A DNA stretch of 64,000 nt, taken from CBDCIS01 sp965217565 (lineage in GTDB: Bacteria > Chloroflexota > Dehalococcoidia > Lucifugimonadales > CATOSD01). The notes beneath the pieces are model-generated. The model was given only the letters and a program-made list of their open reading frames with translations, did not search any database and was not told the origin of the DNA. Shown here one piece after another: positions 39,218 through 47,483 of the stretch. The DNA is taken from the NCBI GenBank assembly GCA_965217565.1, contig CBDCIS010000010.1, forward strand, positions 186,001-250,000, in the 5' to 3' direction. Within the stretch, counting starts at the first letter, position 1, and every line of letters begins with the position of its first letter. The position numbers and the translations under genes were made by a program.

Positions 39218-40060
39218 CTACTCTATGCCGAACACCGCGTTGACGCTCAGCCTTAGCTCTATCTCCCCAGCACTGATGGAGGGTGCGGAATCTGCTGCGG
39301 ACATGGCGAATGCGGCGTGCGGCGCAAAGCCATACGGGTCGGAGTACGGAGCGGCGCCGACGCCCTCACTGATGAATGACAGTTCACCCAGTGAAACCCC
39401 GGACAGTTCTGCCAGATGCTCCGCCTTGGTCCTGGCGTCTGCGACGGCCATCCGCCTCAACTCCACCATCTTGGGCTTGGGGTCTTCCACCGTGAAGTTA
39501 ATACCCTCGATGCGGATGCTGTCGCCTCCGGCATCGACCACCTCTTCGACGATCTCGCCGACGGCGTCGAGGTCCCGGATCTTGGCCGAGGCTGAGTTTC
39601 TTACGCGATAGCCTACCAGAACCTCCTTGCTCGTGCGGACGCCGTCCAACGTCTCTTCCCTGTAATCGTACTGCGGGTAGATGCTGAAGCGATTCGTCTG
39701 GATGTCCTTGTCTTCCACGTTTCTGGCCCGCAGCGCGCCCACCATGGCATCCATTGCCGCGGTCGCCTTGTCGTTCGCCTCCGTCACGGTCTCGCCCCTG
39801 GAGTCCACGCCGAGATTCAACAGTACCAGGTCCGGCTCGACCGTTAGCGTACCCTCGCCCGTCACCCAGATGCCCGACTGCGCGCTGGCCGGTTGCGCGG
39901 ATGCGGCCTTGCTCTCCATCTGCGACGTCGTCGGCTGCGCTGCCGCGATAGCCGCTCCCTCGTTCGTTTGCGTCTTAGCATCAACGCCGCCGCACGCGAC
40001 GACCACCGCGAGGGCCGCCGCCAGCCCGATACTTGCCAGAAGTCCCTTTAACTTGTTCAC
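39218..40060 (-). CDS. SIMPL domain (DUF541) lipoprotein
   Basis: A 280-residue lipoprotein. The GTG start, with AGGAGG six bases upstream, gives MNKLKGLLASIGLAAALAVV followed by ACGG, a lipobox with Cys near residue 23. The mature part has GIWVTGEGTLTVEPDLVLLN, VTEANDKATAAMDAMVGALR, NRFSIYPQYDY and GYRVRNSASAKIRDL, the standard SIMPL domain that covers most of the chain. Family members are cell-envelope proteins linked with oxidative stress or unknown roles. The open frame continues upstream of the GTG but without conserved sequence. It stands alone between dcd and the molybdoenzyme gene. Confidence 0.9.
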   Translation of the reverse strand: MNKLKGLLASIGLAAALAVVVACGGVDAKTQTNEGAAIAAAQPTTSQMESKAASAQPASAQSGIWVTGEGTLTVEPDLVLLNLGVDSRGETVTEANDKATAAMDAMVGALRARNVEDKDIQTNRFSIYPQYDYREETLDGVRTSKEVLVGYRVRNSASAKIRDLDAVGEIVEEVVDAGGDSIRIEGINFTVEDPKPKMVELRRMAVADARTKAEHLAELSGVSLGELSFISEGVGAAPYSDPYGFAPHAAFAMSAADSAPSISAGEIELRLSVNAVFGIE

Positions 40061-40170
40061 TTGACTACCCTCCTGATTGTTCCGACTTGGTGTACCCTTC
40101 CCTCTACATCTTAAGACGCGCAAGCCCACGCAAAGGTTCCGTGAATTGGGTCATCTCAAGGGCAATGTTT

Positions 40171-40195
40171 AGGGGCGGGTTTGAAACCCGCCCCT
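40171..40195. repeat. GC-rich hairpin behind the sulfite-oxidase-like gene
   Basis: AGGGGCGGGTTTGAAACCCG followed by CCCCT is an almost perfect palindrome. It lies downstream of the molybdoenzyme stop (minus strand) and upstream of the SIMPL gene. There is no T-run in either direction, so termination by itself is uncertain. The stem resembles the proX terminator stem. Confidence 0.55.
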
Positions 40196-40257
40196 GCGTC
40201 TGGCCGCGCCACCCACCTGGTAGCCTGTCGAGCTGGGCTGTGGGGTCGTCCGAAACT

Positions 40258-41364
40258 CTAGCTCTCTCCCACCTCTACCTCATGGGGGAAGACCATGTTG
40301 TTTCCGTAGTTGAGGCCGTCCCACTTGTTGGGAAACTCCATAGGCTGGACATCGCCCTTGTCGTTGGTGGCGCGCGACATGAGCGTGTAGCTGCCCGGAT
40401 CGGGCGTTCGCCATAGGAACTCCCACCTGTGCCAGGAGTAGCCGCTGCGCGGCTTCAGGCCGGCGTCGCTCCACGTCAGGCCGGCGTCCGCGCTGACCTC
40501 GACGCGCGCGATCTCGCTTTCGCCCGACCACGCCGCTCCGGACACGGTGTAGAGGCCGTTTGGCTTCACCATCTCCCCAGGAGTGGGGGCCGTGATGATG
40601 GACTTGACCATCATCTCCGTGTGGTACTTGTAGAAGGATTCGCTCTCCGGGCCTGCCAGCACCATGTACCGGTCCATCTGGTAGAGTCCCTCGAACTTGT
40701 GGTCGATGACGTGGATGCCGACCAGCCACTTTACCGAGGTCATGCCGTACCAGCCGGGAACCAGCAGACGCAGCGGGTAGCCGTGCATTGGAGGCAGCGG
40801 CTCCCCGTTCATCTCGTAGGCGAGAAGGGTGTCGGGGTGCATGGCCTTCTCGACGGGCAGGCTGCGCTCGTAGGTAACCTCCGGCGGGTCTCCGTTGACC
40901 TCGTCGGGGCCGTGGTCCGCGCCCTCGAACAACACCTCGATCGCGGACGGCTTCAGCCCGGCGCGAGCGAGAACGTCGCCCAGAGATACGCCGGCCCACT
41001 CGGCGTTCCCCATGATGCCGTGGCCCTTTAGCTGCTCCATCGCCACGCGGGTGCGCTTGGCCCAGTACTCTGGAATCATGCTGTTGCCGCAGCACTCGAA
41101 CGTGACCTGGAAGCGCTTCTGTGGCAGTTCCCTCAACTCATCGAAGGTAAGGCTCAGCGGACGCTCAACCTCACCGTCCACGCTCAACCGGTAGCTGCCA
41201 ACATCGATTTCGGGCGCGCCCTTCCAGTGATTGCGAATGTAGAACAGGTCGTTTGGGATTACGTTCTCGCGCAACACCTCCGGAGGCGTCGCGAACGTGC
41301 GTTCTCCGGCGTTGGTGGGAATAAGCTGCGGCCTGACGCCAACGCGAGTCTGTGCGGTTGCCAT
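40258..41364 (-). CDS. Sulfite-oxidase-family molybdopterin oxidoreductase, soluble
   Basis: A 368-residue enzyme. The molybdopterin domain has NDLFYIRNHWKGAPEIDV, FQVTFECCGNSM with the molybdenum-ligating Cys, and HGYPLRLLVPGWYGMTSVKW. The C-terminal dimerisation domain contains RVEVSADAGLTWSDAGL and WRTPDPGSYTLMSRATND. The arrangement matches plant and bacterial sulfite oxidases without heme. No signal peptide or twin-Arg motif is visible, so it may be cytoplasmic. The ATG at 41364 has GGAGGC upstream. It is co-oriented with a cupin, a rhodanese and a thiol dioxygenase, which supports sulfite as substrate. Confidence 0.92.
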   Translation of the reverse strand: MATAQTRVGVRPQLIPTNAGERTFATPPEVLRENVIPNDLFYIRNHWKGAPEIDVGSYRLSVDGEVERPLSLTFDELRELPQKRFQVTFECCGNSMIPEYWAKRTRVAMEQLKGHGIMGNAEWAGVSLGDVLARAGLKPSAIEVLFEGADHGPDEVNGDPPEVTYERSLPVEKAMHPDTLLAYEMNGEPLPPMHGYPLRLLVPGWYGMTSVKWLVGIHVIDHKFEGLYQMDRYMVLAGPESESFYKYHTEMMVKSIITAPTPGEMVKPNGLYTVSGAAWSGESEIARVEVSADAGLTWSDAGLKPRSGYSWHRWEFLWRTPDPGSYTLMSRATNDKGDVQPMEFPNKWDGLNYGNNMVFPHEVEVGES

Positions 41365-41375
41365 GATAGAGCCTC

Positions 41376-41729
41376 CTAATCCTCCAGGAACTTTGTTTCC
41401 AGGTCGCCCGTCGCGTCGATGACCAGAAGCGTCGCGGCAACCCACAGGTTGTTGATCAGCTTATGCGGCTCGCCGGCCGGGGCTGCCAGGGTGTTTCCGG
41501 CACGTACCGTTCGGACTTCGTCGCCCACGACCATCTGCATCGCACCCGCCGTCACCATGATGACCTGGTCCGTCGGATGAGTGTGCAGACGCCCAACGAA
41601 GCCCGGGTGCACGACTATCTCTCTGACCTTCAGCGACGTTACGCCGTGCTCGCTCGAAACCAGGGCCCGTTCGCTTATGCGATCAACGGCCTCCGGTATC
41701 GGCACGGTGTTGTGATCGACTATTGGCAT
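41376..41729 (-). CDS. Cupin domain protein
   Basis: A 117-residue single-domain cupin. The first metal motif is VHPGFVGRLHTHPTDQVIMV with two His, and the second is AGNTLAAPAGEPHKLINN with the third His. The protein is small enough to be just the barrel. The role is unknown; it sits 11 bp upstream of the sulfite-oxidase-like gene and 30 bp downstream of the rhodanese gene on the same strand, so a part in thiol or sulfite handling is inferred. Confidence 0.88.
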   Translation of the reverse strand: MPIVDHNTVPIPEAVDRISERALVSSEHGVTSLKVREIVVHPGFVGRLHTHPTDQVIMVTAGAMQMVVGDEVRTVRAGNTLAAPAGEPHKLINNLWVAATLLVIDATGDLETKFLED

Positions 41730-41759
41730 CGTCGTCCTCCGCGCCAGGAGCGGAACCTG

Positions 41760-43340
41760 TTAGCGCCTCTCATACTTCGCGCCCAGCGCCTCTTCCCAGC
41801 GCAGGTAGTTCATCATGTCCGCGTAGTTGCGGTCCGGCCCGGACAACACCACGTCGTTCGGCGAGGACATCACTCCCGACAGACCCCGCTCCACAGGCAG
41901 ACGCGCCTGCCTCCATGCGGCCATGCCGCCATCCAGCACGGACACGTCGCTATAGCCCATACCCAGGAGGGTCGCGCCCGCGAGAGCGGAGTTCACGCCA
42001 TCGAGACAGGTGACCGTGACCGGCGTTCGCGTGGAGGGCGCGATGTCCTCAATCCAGAACTCCAGCCAGCCGCGGGGCGTCCATCGAGAGCCGGGAACGT
42101 GGCCTTGAGCGAAGTCCTGGCTGGTGTCCACGAATATGACCGCCTGTCGCGTGGATACGTCGAGCTCGCCGGCGGAGATTGCGCGAACCCTGCCTCGAGC
42201 CTCGTCCAGGCTCAGGGTTGGCGATTCAACCTGGCCGGTCTCCAGCTCGAGGCCGGCCGCCTCCCACGCGCCGGTCCCGCCATCGAGCGTGTACACCTCG
42301 CCGAAACCCATCTGCCGGAACCACGACGCGGTGATGGCGGCGCGCGCGATGCCGTCGCAGGCAAAGACCACAGCGGCGTTCCGCACGACGGCGGCCTCGT
42401 CGGAGCGTTGCACGGCCTGACCGCCGGGGAACCAGCGGAATCCAGGGATGTGTCCGCGCTCGAACTCCTCTTGCGTGCGGACGTCTATCAGGTACAGCGT
42501 CTCCCGGCTACGCTTGTCCATTGTCGCCCGCAGCCCCTGCACGTCCAGGAAGCGGACGCCGTCTTCGTCGGCGACCCGGCGAGCGTATGCGTCGGCGGCT
42601 GCCTGCCCCTCTGGCGAAGGCGCGGGCATTTCGACGCGGTCCGCGCCCGTCTCGAGCTGATAGCCCGCCAGCACCCAGCCTGAGGTGCCATTTTCAAGCC
42701 CGAACACGTTGGACATGCCCATACGCTGCAACGTGCGCGTGCCTATGATGCTGCGGGTGCGCCCGGCGCAGTTGACGATGACCGTGGTATCCTCGTCGCT
42801 ATCCTTCGTTATGTCCGCGATTCTCAGGGCGAGTTCGGCTCCGGGAACGCTGCGGCCTCCGGGGATGCAGAAGCGTTGGTACTCCTCCGGCGTGCGGGTG
42901 TCGAGCACGACCAGCTTGTCGCCGCGCTCGATGCGCTCGTGCAGGTCGGTCGCGCTAATCTCCGGCACGTGATTCTCGACCTCCACCCTCTCGCCAAAGT
43001 CCTTGCTCGGCACGTTAACGCCCCACTCGGTGGGCAGTTCCTCGGTGACCCAGCGGTTGATACCGCCGGCCAGCGCGGAAACTCGGCCGTAGCCTATGCG
43101 CTCGAGGGTGTCGGCGGCGAGCCTTGCGCGGCGACCGTCGTCATCGCACACGATTATCTGCGTGCCCTCGAACGGAACCGCGTAAGACATCTGCGATTCA
43201 AGTTGCCGGCGCGGAATGAGACTCGAACCGGGAATGTGAGAGCTGTTGTACTCGCCCGACTCTCGAACGTCGATCAGGGCAAACGGCGATTCACCCGCCA
43301 GCAGTTCGCTGAGTGCTTTGGGAGATATTTCGTTTGCCAT
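41760..43340 (-). CDS. Four-domain rhodanese (sulfurtransferase)
   Basis: A 526-residue protein of four tandem rhodanese domains. Each begins with a D-x-R or D-T segment (FALIDVRESGEYNSSHIPGS, VVLDTRTPEEYQRFCIPGG, LYLIDVRTQEEFERGHIPGF, VIFVDTSQDFAQGHVPGS) and each has a Cys at the active-loop position: IIVCDDDG, VIVNCAGR, VVFACDGI and VTVTCLDG. All four could carry a persulfide. The ATG at 43340 has GGAGG upstream; the open frame before it overlaps another gene. It is grouped with a thiol dioxygenase and a sulfite-oxidase-like enzyme, fitting transfer of sulfane sulfur from thiosulfate or polysulfide to a thiol. Confidence 0.93.
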   Translation of the reverse strand: MANEISPKALSELLAGESPFALIDVRESGEYNSSHIPGSSLIPRRQLESQMSYAVPFEGTQIIVCDDDGRRARLAADTLERIGYGRVSALAGGINRWVTEELPTEWGVNVPSKDFGERVEVENHVPEISATDLHERIERGDKLVVLDTRTPEEYQRFCIPGGRSVPGAELALRIADITKDSDEDTTVIVNCAGRTRSIIGTRTLQRMGMSNVFGLENGTSGWVLAGYQLETGADRVEMPAPSPEGQAAADAYARRVADEDGVRFLDVQGLRATMDKRSRETLYLIDVRTQEEFERGHIPGFRWFPGGQAVQRSDEAAVVRNAAVVFACDGIARAAITASWFRQMGFGEVYTLDGGTGAWEAAGLELETGQVESPTLSLDEARGRVRAISAGELDVSTRQAVIFVDTSQDFAQGHVPGSRWTPRGWLEFWIEDIAPSTRTPVTVTCLDGVNSALAGATLLGMGYSDVSVLDGGMAAWRQARLPVERGLSGVMSSPNDVVLSGPDRNYADMMNYLRWEEALGAKYERR

Positions 43341-43392
43341 GCTCCATCCACCTCCGGCAAATCTGGTTGCTGGTCCGAACCCTGCGCGACGC

Positions 43393-43662
43393 TTAGCTCG
43401 AGGCTCTGGCAAACAGCGCTTCTCGCAACCCGTCGAGAAGTCCCTCGAGCCGTGCCTGCCGCTGCTCCAGGTTCGACATGCGTTCGTGGAGCCGGTCGAC
43501 GCGTTCGTCGAGTCCATCCATGCGGCCGTCGAGCCGGTCCATACGTTCGTCCAGCCGACTTTCCACCTGGTCGATTCGCCCCATGACGACTCGGAATAGT
43601 GTGAGGTTGAGCGTCGCAAGCCCTACGCCGACGCTCAGGATTGCGATTAACTCTGGCCTCAT
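43393..43662 (-). CDS. Small membrane-anchored coiled-coil protein
   Basis: An 89-residue protein. Residues 5-28 are a hydrophobic helix (IAILSVGVGLATLNLTLFRV). The rest is a coiled coil built from near-perfect heptads: ESRLDERMDRLDGRMDG, LDERVDRLHERMSNLEQRQA, LEGLLDGLREAL. The type is common in bacteria as orphan small proteins. It lies 52 bp upstream of the rhodanese gene on the same strand. Function unknown. Confidence 0.8.
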   Translation of the reverse strand: MRPELIAILSVGVGLATLNLTLFRVVMGRIDQVESRLDERMDRLDGRMDGLDERVDRLHERMSNLEQRQARLEGLLDGLREALFARASS

Positions 43663-43750
43663 TGACTATTGTCCTCTAACGGCGCCAGCTTCATGGCTCC
43701 GAGGGTACACCCACTGACAATCTAACAGGCTGAGTTACTGGCATACTTTC

Positions 43751-44338
43751 CTAGCAGTTGTCGAAGCGCGTGGTCATGAACGACTTTATCTCACCCGTCT
43801 CCAGGTTGAAGCGGCAGCGCTCTAGGCCGCGCAGGTCGTCGCCGTAAACGTGTATCTCCGGCGTGGGGCGGTCCGTGAGGTTGTCCATCTGGTGAATCTC
43901 GTCCACGTCCGGGATGAGCAGCGAGATCTCGCCGGGCCTCACGTTGGTGACCCTGTCCTTTTCGAGAACCGCGAAGTCGGGCCGCAAGCGGTCGTCCTTG
44001 CGCTGGAATCGCGTCTCGGTGAGGGTATTACCCATCACGCCGATCATGCCCCACGTCTTGTGGTCGTGCGCGCCGGTGTGGTCGCCCGGCCCCCAGACGA
44101 CAGTGGTTATCAGCAGCCCGTTGTCCGGGTTGTGGTGAAGCAGATAGGAGCCGTGATTGGGTCGCGGGCCGCTGCCTGTTGGCGTGCGAAACTCTTCAGG
44201 GATGCCTTCCGGGCTGAGAATCAGCCGCTCCAGGTAGGAGGAACCCTTGTCGAACAGCTTCTCCTGGTCCGGCTGGCTCTCAACCAGCTCGGTCATGTCG
44301 TGGATAAACTCATCGAGGCGATACTTGGTAATAGTCAT
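43751..44338 (-). CDS. Cysteine-dioxygenase-type thiol dioxygenase
   Basis: A 195-residue cupin of the CDO type. The iron-binding motif is VVWGPGDHTGAHDHKTWGMI, with the His pair of G-x5-H-x-H, and the third His is in the C-terminal strand PEIHVYGDDLRGLE. Helical N-terminal residues precede the barrel as in bacterial thiol dioxygenases. It adds O2 to a thiol to give a sulfinate; cysteine and 3-mercaptopropionate are the two known substrates and the choice between them was not resolved. It stands on the strand of the rhodanese and sulfite-oxidase-like genes, 88 bp upstream of the coiled-coil gene. Confidence 0.85.
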   Translation of the reverse strand: MTITKYRLDEFIHDMTELVESQPDQEKLFDKGSSYLERLILSPEGIPEEFRTPTGSGPRPNHGSYLLHHNPDNGLLITTVVWGPGDHTGAHDHKTWGMIGVMGNTLTETRFQRKDDRLRPDFAVLEKDRVTNVRPGEISLLIPDVDEIHQMDNLTDRPTPEIHVYGDDLRGLERCRFNLETGEIKSFMTTRFDNC

Positions 44339-44466
44339 GGCTCTCCTTTTCTGTGTGTCGCTGCTTTGACTTCCCGTTATCGATTCTCGCTTAGCGCGAT
44401 TGTATTAGGATTGGCGCAGGCCGTCAATCGCTTTGAGCGTGATGACCGGGGCGGTTTGGCATCGAG

Positions 44467-46179
44467 CTATCCAACCGCGTCGCCGGGGCGCAGGCGCACG
44501 AAGCTCACCTCTTCGTCCCACACGTTCGGCTTGCCGTCGTCCTCCGCACGCAGGAGCACGTTGCGAATCCACTCCTCGTCGTTGGATTGGGGATAGTCGC
44601 TGCGGTAGTGAGAGCCACGCGACTCCGTGCGGGCGAGCGCGCTGAGACACGTCAGCCTGGCCACAGTGAGGATGCTGCGCACGTTCAGCCACTCCTGCCA
44701 TGCCAGGTTGAACTCCCGCACAGGCGGCACGGGCGCGCGCCGGAGACGATCCGCAAACACATCGAAAGCGTCGAGCGCCTCATTCATCCCCTGCCTGTCA
44801 CGCACGAGTCCTACCTTCTCCCACATCAGGTTCTCGATCTCCTCCCGTATCGAGAACACGTTCTCGCCGTCCGACAGTGCCATAGGGGCGAGCAACTCTT
44901 CGATGACCGTTTCCACCTGCTCGGAGGGTATCGAGGGCTGAGTTCTGCCCGGCGCGTACTCCGCCATCGCGTCCCCGGCGATCGCTCCGAAGACGGTGGA
45001 CTCCGCGACGCCGTTGCCGCCAAGGCGGTTCGCGCCGTGAACCCCGCCCGCGTCCTCTCCGCCGACGAACAGGCCCTCCAAGTTCGTCCTGCACGAGGCG
45101 TCGATTCGTGCGCCGCCCATGTGGAAGTGCGCCGTCGGCGACACTCTGACAGGCTCCCTGGCGAGGTCGCAGCCAATCTCACGGCAGCGTTCCGTCATGC
45201 CGGGGAAGGTCCTCTCCACGAACTCAGCGCCGAGGTGCGACACGTCCAGCAGAACGGCGCCGTCGGCCGTGCCCCGGCCGGCCTGGATCTCCATGTAGGC
45301 GGCCCTCGAGACCAGGTCGCGGGTTGAACGCTCCATTCGCTTGGGGTCGTACCGCTCCATGAACCGCTCACCGAGCGCGTTCCTCATGTAGCCGCCCGCG
45401 CCTCGCAGCCCCTCTTCCAGAACCGCGCCGGTGAGCACTGAACTTCCCGCTACGAGACCGGTGGGGTGGAACTGGTACATCTCCATGTCCTGCATCACGC
45501 AGCCTGCCCAGTAGCACAACGCCATGCCGTCGCCCGCCTTTTCGAGCGAGGGCGCGGCGATGCGGTACATCCGAGCGCCGCCGCCCGTAGCGACGAGCGT
45601 GGCCCTAGCGGACACGGCGATGAACCGGCCGGTTCGCACATCCAGGAGCAATGCGCCGGAGACACTCGAATCGCCATCCGTCAGCAGCGCGACTCCCCGG
45701 TGCTCGTCGAGCGGGACGACCGTCGTGGACAGCGCGGCATCCTTGAGCTTGGACATTATCTCTATGCCTGTGAGGTCGCCTCGATGCACGGTGCGGTCGA
45801 AGGACTGCCCCGCGAACGCCTTCTGGTAGATGCGCCCGCCTGGGCCGCGGTCGAAGAAGCAACCGTACCGCTCGAGCTCGGCGATTACCCCCGGCGCGGA
45901 GTTGACCAGCGTCCAGGCGAGTTCCTGGTCGTTGATATAAGCGCCGCCCTCGATCGTATCGTAGAAGTGAAGCTCGAACGAGTCCCCCTCGCTCAGAACC
46001 GCGTTGTACCCGCCCTGAACCATGCGGGTGCATCCGCTCTGCCCAAGCAGCCCCTTCGCGGCAACGCCAATCTTTAGTCCAGGTTTACGCGCAACGGCAT
46101 GAAGCGCGGCCATCAACCCAGCGCCGCCTCCGCCGAGTATGAGCACGTCCAGGTTCATCTCATCATACATAGCTCTCAC
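44467..46179 (-). CDS. Fumarate reductase/succinate dehydrogenase flavoprotein subunit
   Basis: A 570-residue FAD enzyme. The dinucleotide loop is DVLILGGGGAGLMAALHA; the covalent FAD His lies near GQSGCTRMVQGG and the GQSFDRTVHRGD loop; YQFHPTGL and THxH-type AHFHMGGARID belong to the catalytic site, and GANRLGGNGVAESTVFG closes the FAD domain. Three in-frame starts (GTG 46179, ATG 46170, ATG 46158) differ only in the first residues. The iron-sulfur partner is encoded 530 bp upstream, with a truncated toxin-antitoxin module in between. No membrane anchor gene is adjacent, so the electron acceptor is unclear. Direction (reductase or dehydrogenase) cannot be told. Confidence 0.92.
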   Translation of the reverse strand: MRAMYDEMNLDVLILGGGGAGLMAALHAVARKPGLKIGVAAKGLLGQSGCTRMVQGGYNAVLSEGDSFELHFYDTIEGGAYINDQELAWTLVNSAPGVIAELERYGCFFDRGPGGRIYQKAFAGQSFDRTVHRGDLTGIEIMSKLKDAALSTTVVPLDEHRGVALLTDGDSSVSGALLLDVRTGRFIAVSARATLVATGGGARMYRIAAPSLEKAGDGMALCYWAGCVMQDMEMYQFHPTGLVAGSSVLTGAVLEEGLRGAGGYMRNALGERFMERYDPKRMERSTRDLVSRAAYMEIQAGRGTADGAVLLDVSHLGAEFVERTFPGMTERCREIGCDLAREPVRVSPTAHFHMGGARIDASCRTNLEGLFVGGEDAGGVHGANRLGGNGVAESTVFGAIAGDAMAEYAPGRTQPSIPSEQVETVIEELLAPMALSDGENVFSIREEIENLMWEKVGLVRDRQGMNEALDAFDVFADRLRRAPVPPVREFNLAWQEWLNVRSILTVARLTCLSALARTESRGSHYRSDYPQSNDEEWIRNVLLRAEDDGKPNVWDEEVSFVRLRPGDAVG

Positions 46180-46293
46180 TGCGGGAGGATAGTGTTGCGA
46201 ATGTGCCTACCACTCGACAAAGGACAGTAGGCGAATACCGCGGCAACTGCCGCGGTATTCGATAGCTCGTAGAGTATCCAAAGGCATTCGAGG

Positions 46294-46602
46294 TTATCTC
46301 TCTGCCACGCTTTGCATTGGCGCGATTCGCAGTTCCATTCCCAGAGCACGTGTGATCTGCATCACCGTAGCGAAACTGGGATTGCCGTTTTCGGACAACG
46401 CTTTGTAGAGCCCTTCTCGAGTCATCCCGATTTCGCGAGCCAAGCGACTCATGTTTTGAGCTCGGGCGATATCGTTAAGGGCAGCGCGAATCAAACTGCC
46501 ATCGCCGGGGTCTTCGTCCACGCACGCCTTGAGATACAGGCGGACGTCTTCCATAGTGCCAAGGTGGTCAGTCACATCCCATTGCGTAAATGTCTCAGCC
46601 AT
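46294..46602 (-). CDS. HigA-type antitoxin (XRE helix-turn-helix)
   Basis: A 102-residue protein of the putative addiction-module antidote group. It begins MAETFTQWDVTDHLGTMEDV, and contains LIRAALNDIARAQNMSRLAR and EIGMTREGLYKALSENGNPS, then FATVMQITRALGMELRI, a classic XRE helix-turn-helix. The ATG at 46602 lies inside the end of the truncated toxin frame, the overlap usual for such pairs. Since the toxin is broken the antitoxin may persist as a free regulator. It lies in the middle of the flavoprotein/iron-sulfur operon. Confidence 0.88.
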   Translation of the reverse strand: MAETFTQWDVTDHLGTMEDVRLYLKACVDEDPGDGSLIRAALNDIARAQNMSRLAREIGMTREGLYKALSENGNPSFATVMQITRALGMELRIAPMQSVAER

Positions 46603-46714
46603 TGCCCGCCTCCAATCTAGCTTTCGCCAACTGCTTTGCGCGCCGAATATCGCCATACTGGCTATTCTTGTCGCCGCCGGATAGCAGGACGACGACGCTT
46701 GCGTTGAATTTCAT
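46595..46714 (-). pseudogene. HigB/RelE-family toxin, 5'-truncated
   Basis: This frame reads MKFNASVVVLLSGGDKNSQY, then GDIRRAKQLAKARLEAGNG. It matches the end of the phage-derived Gp49-like/HigB toxins, VVLLLxGGDKSxQxxDIxxAKxL. The first two thirds of the toxin, including the basic catalytic residues, are missing. The 5' end of the fragment abuts the stop codon of the iron-sulfur subunit gene (the ATG overlaps the TGA), so the junction is where the toxin was cut off. Confidence 0.75.
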
Positions 46715-47445
46715 CCAAGAACCTTGAACACCCGCCTCAGCTTCTGCCCAATCACCCTCCTCTTCAGCCGCTGAATGGCGAGGGTTGGCGATATTCCCTT
46801 GGGACACACCGCGCTGCACTCGAACAGCGTATGGCAGCGCCAGAGGCCATGCTCGTTGGCGACAGCGTCCATATCGTCCGGCGAGGAGATGTTGCGGCTG
46901 TCCAGCATTGTGACGAAGGCGCGGTTCAGCGCCGCCGGCCCCAGGAAGTCCTCATCGAGGCCCACGACCGTGCACGCCGAGTAGCACAGCCCGCAGTAGA
47001 TGCACTCCCGCTGCGGTTCGATGGCCCGGCGTTCGCCGGAATCTGGCGAGACGACAGCGAAGCCGTCTCCGCTCGATGCAGACGCTGCCGTCGGCGCGGC
47101 CCTGCGCAGCTTGGCGTGAAAGACGGACATATCCGTGACGAGATCGCGCAACACGGGCAGGTGACGCATAGGCTCCACCTGCGCGATGCCGTGCAGAAGG
47201 TCTCGCGCCATCGTGCGGCACGCCAGCCCTTCCCTGCCATTGACGACCACGCCACACGTTCCGCACATTCCCACTCTGCAGGCGCAGCGGAACGCAAGCG
47301 ACGGGTCCGCGTTGCGCTGTATCCAGATAAGGCAGTCGAGCACGCTCATACTCTCGCCTGAGAAAGGCACATCGAACGCCTGCCAGAGAGGGCCGTCTCC
47401 CGGCACAACCGCCGTTCGCCTAATCTCCAAAGCGACAGTTTCCAT
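46711..47445 (-). CDS. Fumarate reductase/succinate dehydrogenase iron-sulfur subunit
   Basis: A 244-residue protein. The plant-ferredoxin-like 2Fe-2S cluster ligands are in RCACRVGMCGTCGVVVNG with a fourth Cys in GLACR. The 4Fe-4S and 3Fe-4S ligands are in ECIYCGLCYSACTVV and CHTLFECSAVCPKGI. An unusual insert, AAPTAASASSGDGFAVVSPD, separates the two domains. It transfers electrons between the flavoprotein subunit and a membrane anchor. Its reading direction puts it first in the operon, upstream of the toxin relic, antitoxin and flavoprotein gene. Confidence 0.93.
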   Translation of the reverse strand: METVALEIRRTAVVPGDGPLWQAFDVPFSGESMSVLDCLIWIQRNADPSLAFRCACRVGMCGTCGVVVNGREGLACRTMARDLLHGIAQVEPMRHLPVLRDLVTDMSVFHAKLRRAAPTAASASSGDGFAVVSPDSGERRAIEPQRECIYCGLCYSACTVVGLDEDFLGPAALNRAFVTMLDSRNISSPDDMDAVANEHGLWRCHTLFECSAVCPKGISPTLAIQRLKRRVIGQKLRRVFKVLG

Positions 47446-47483
47446 GTCAGTCGTCCCTAACCACTAGCCACTCTTCATTCCGC

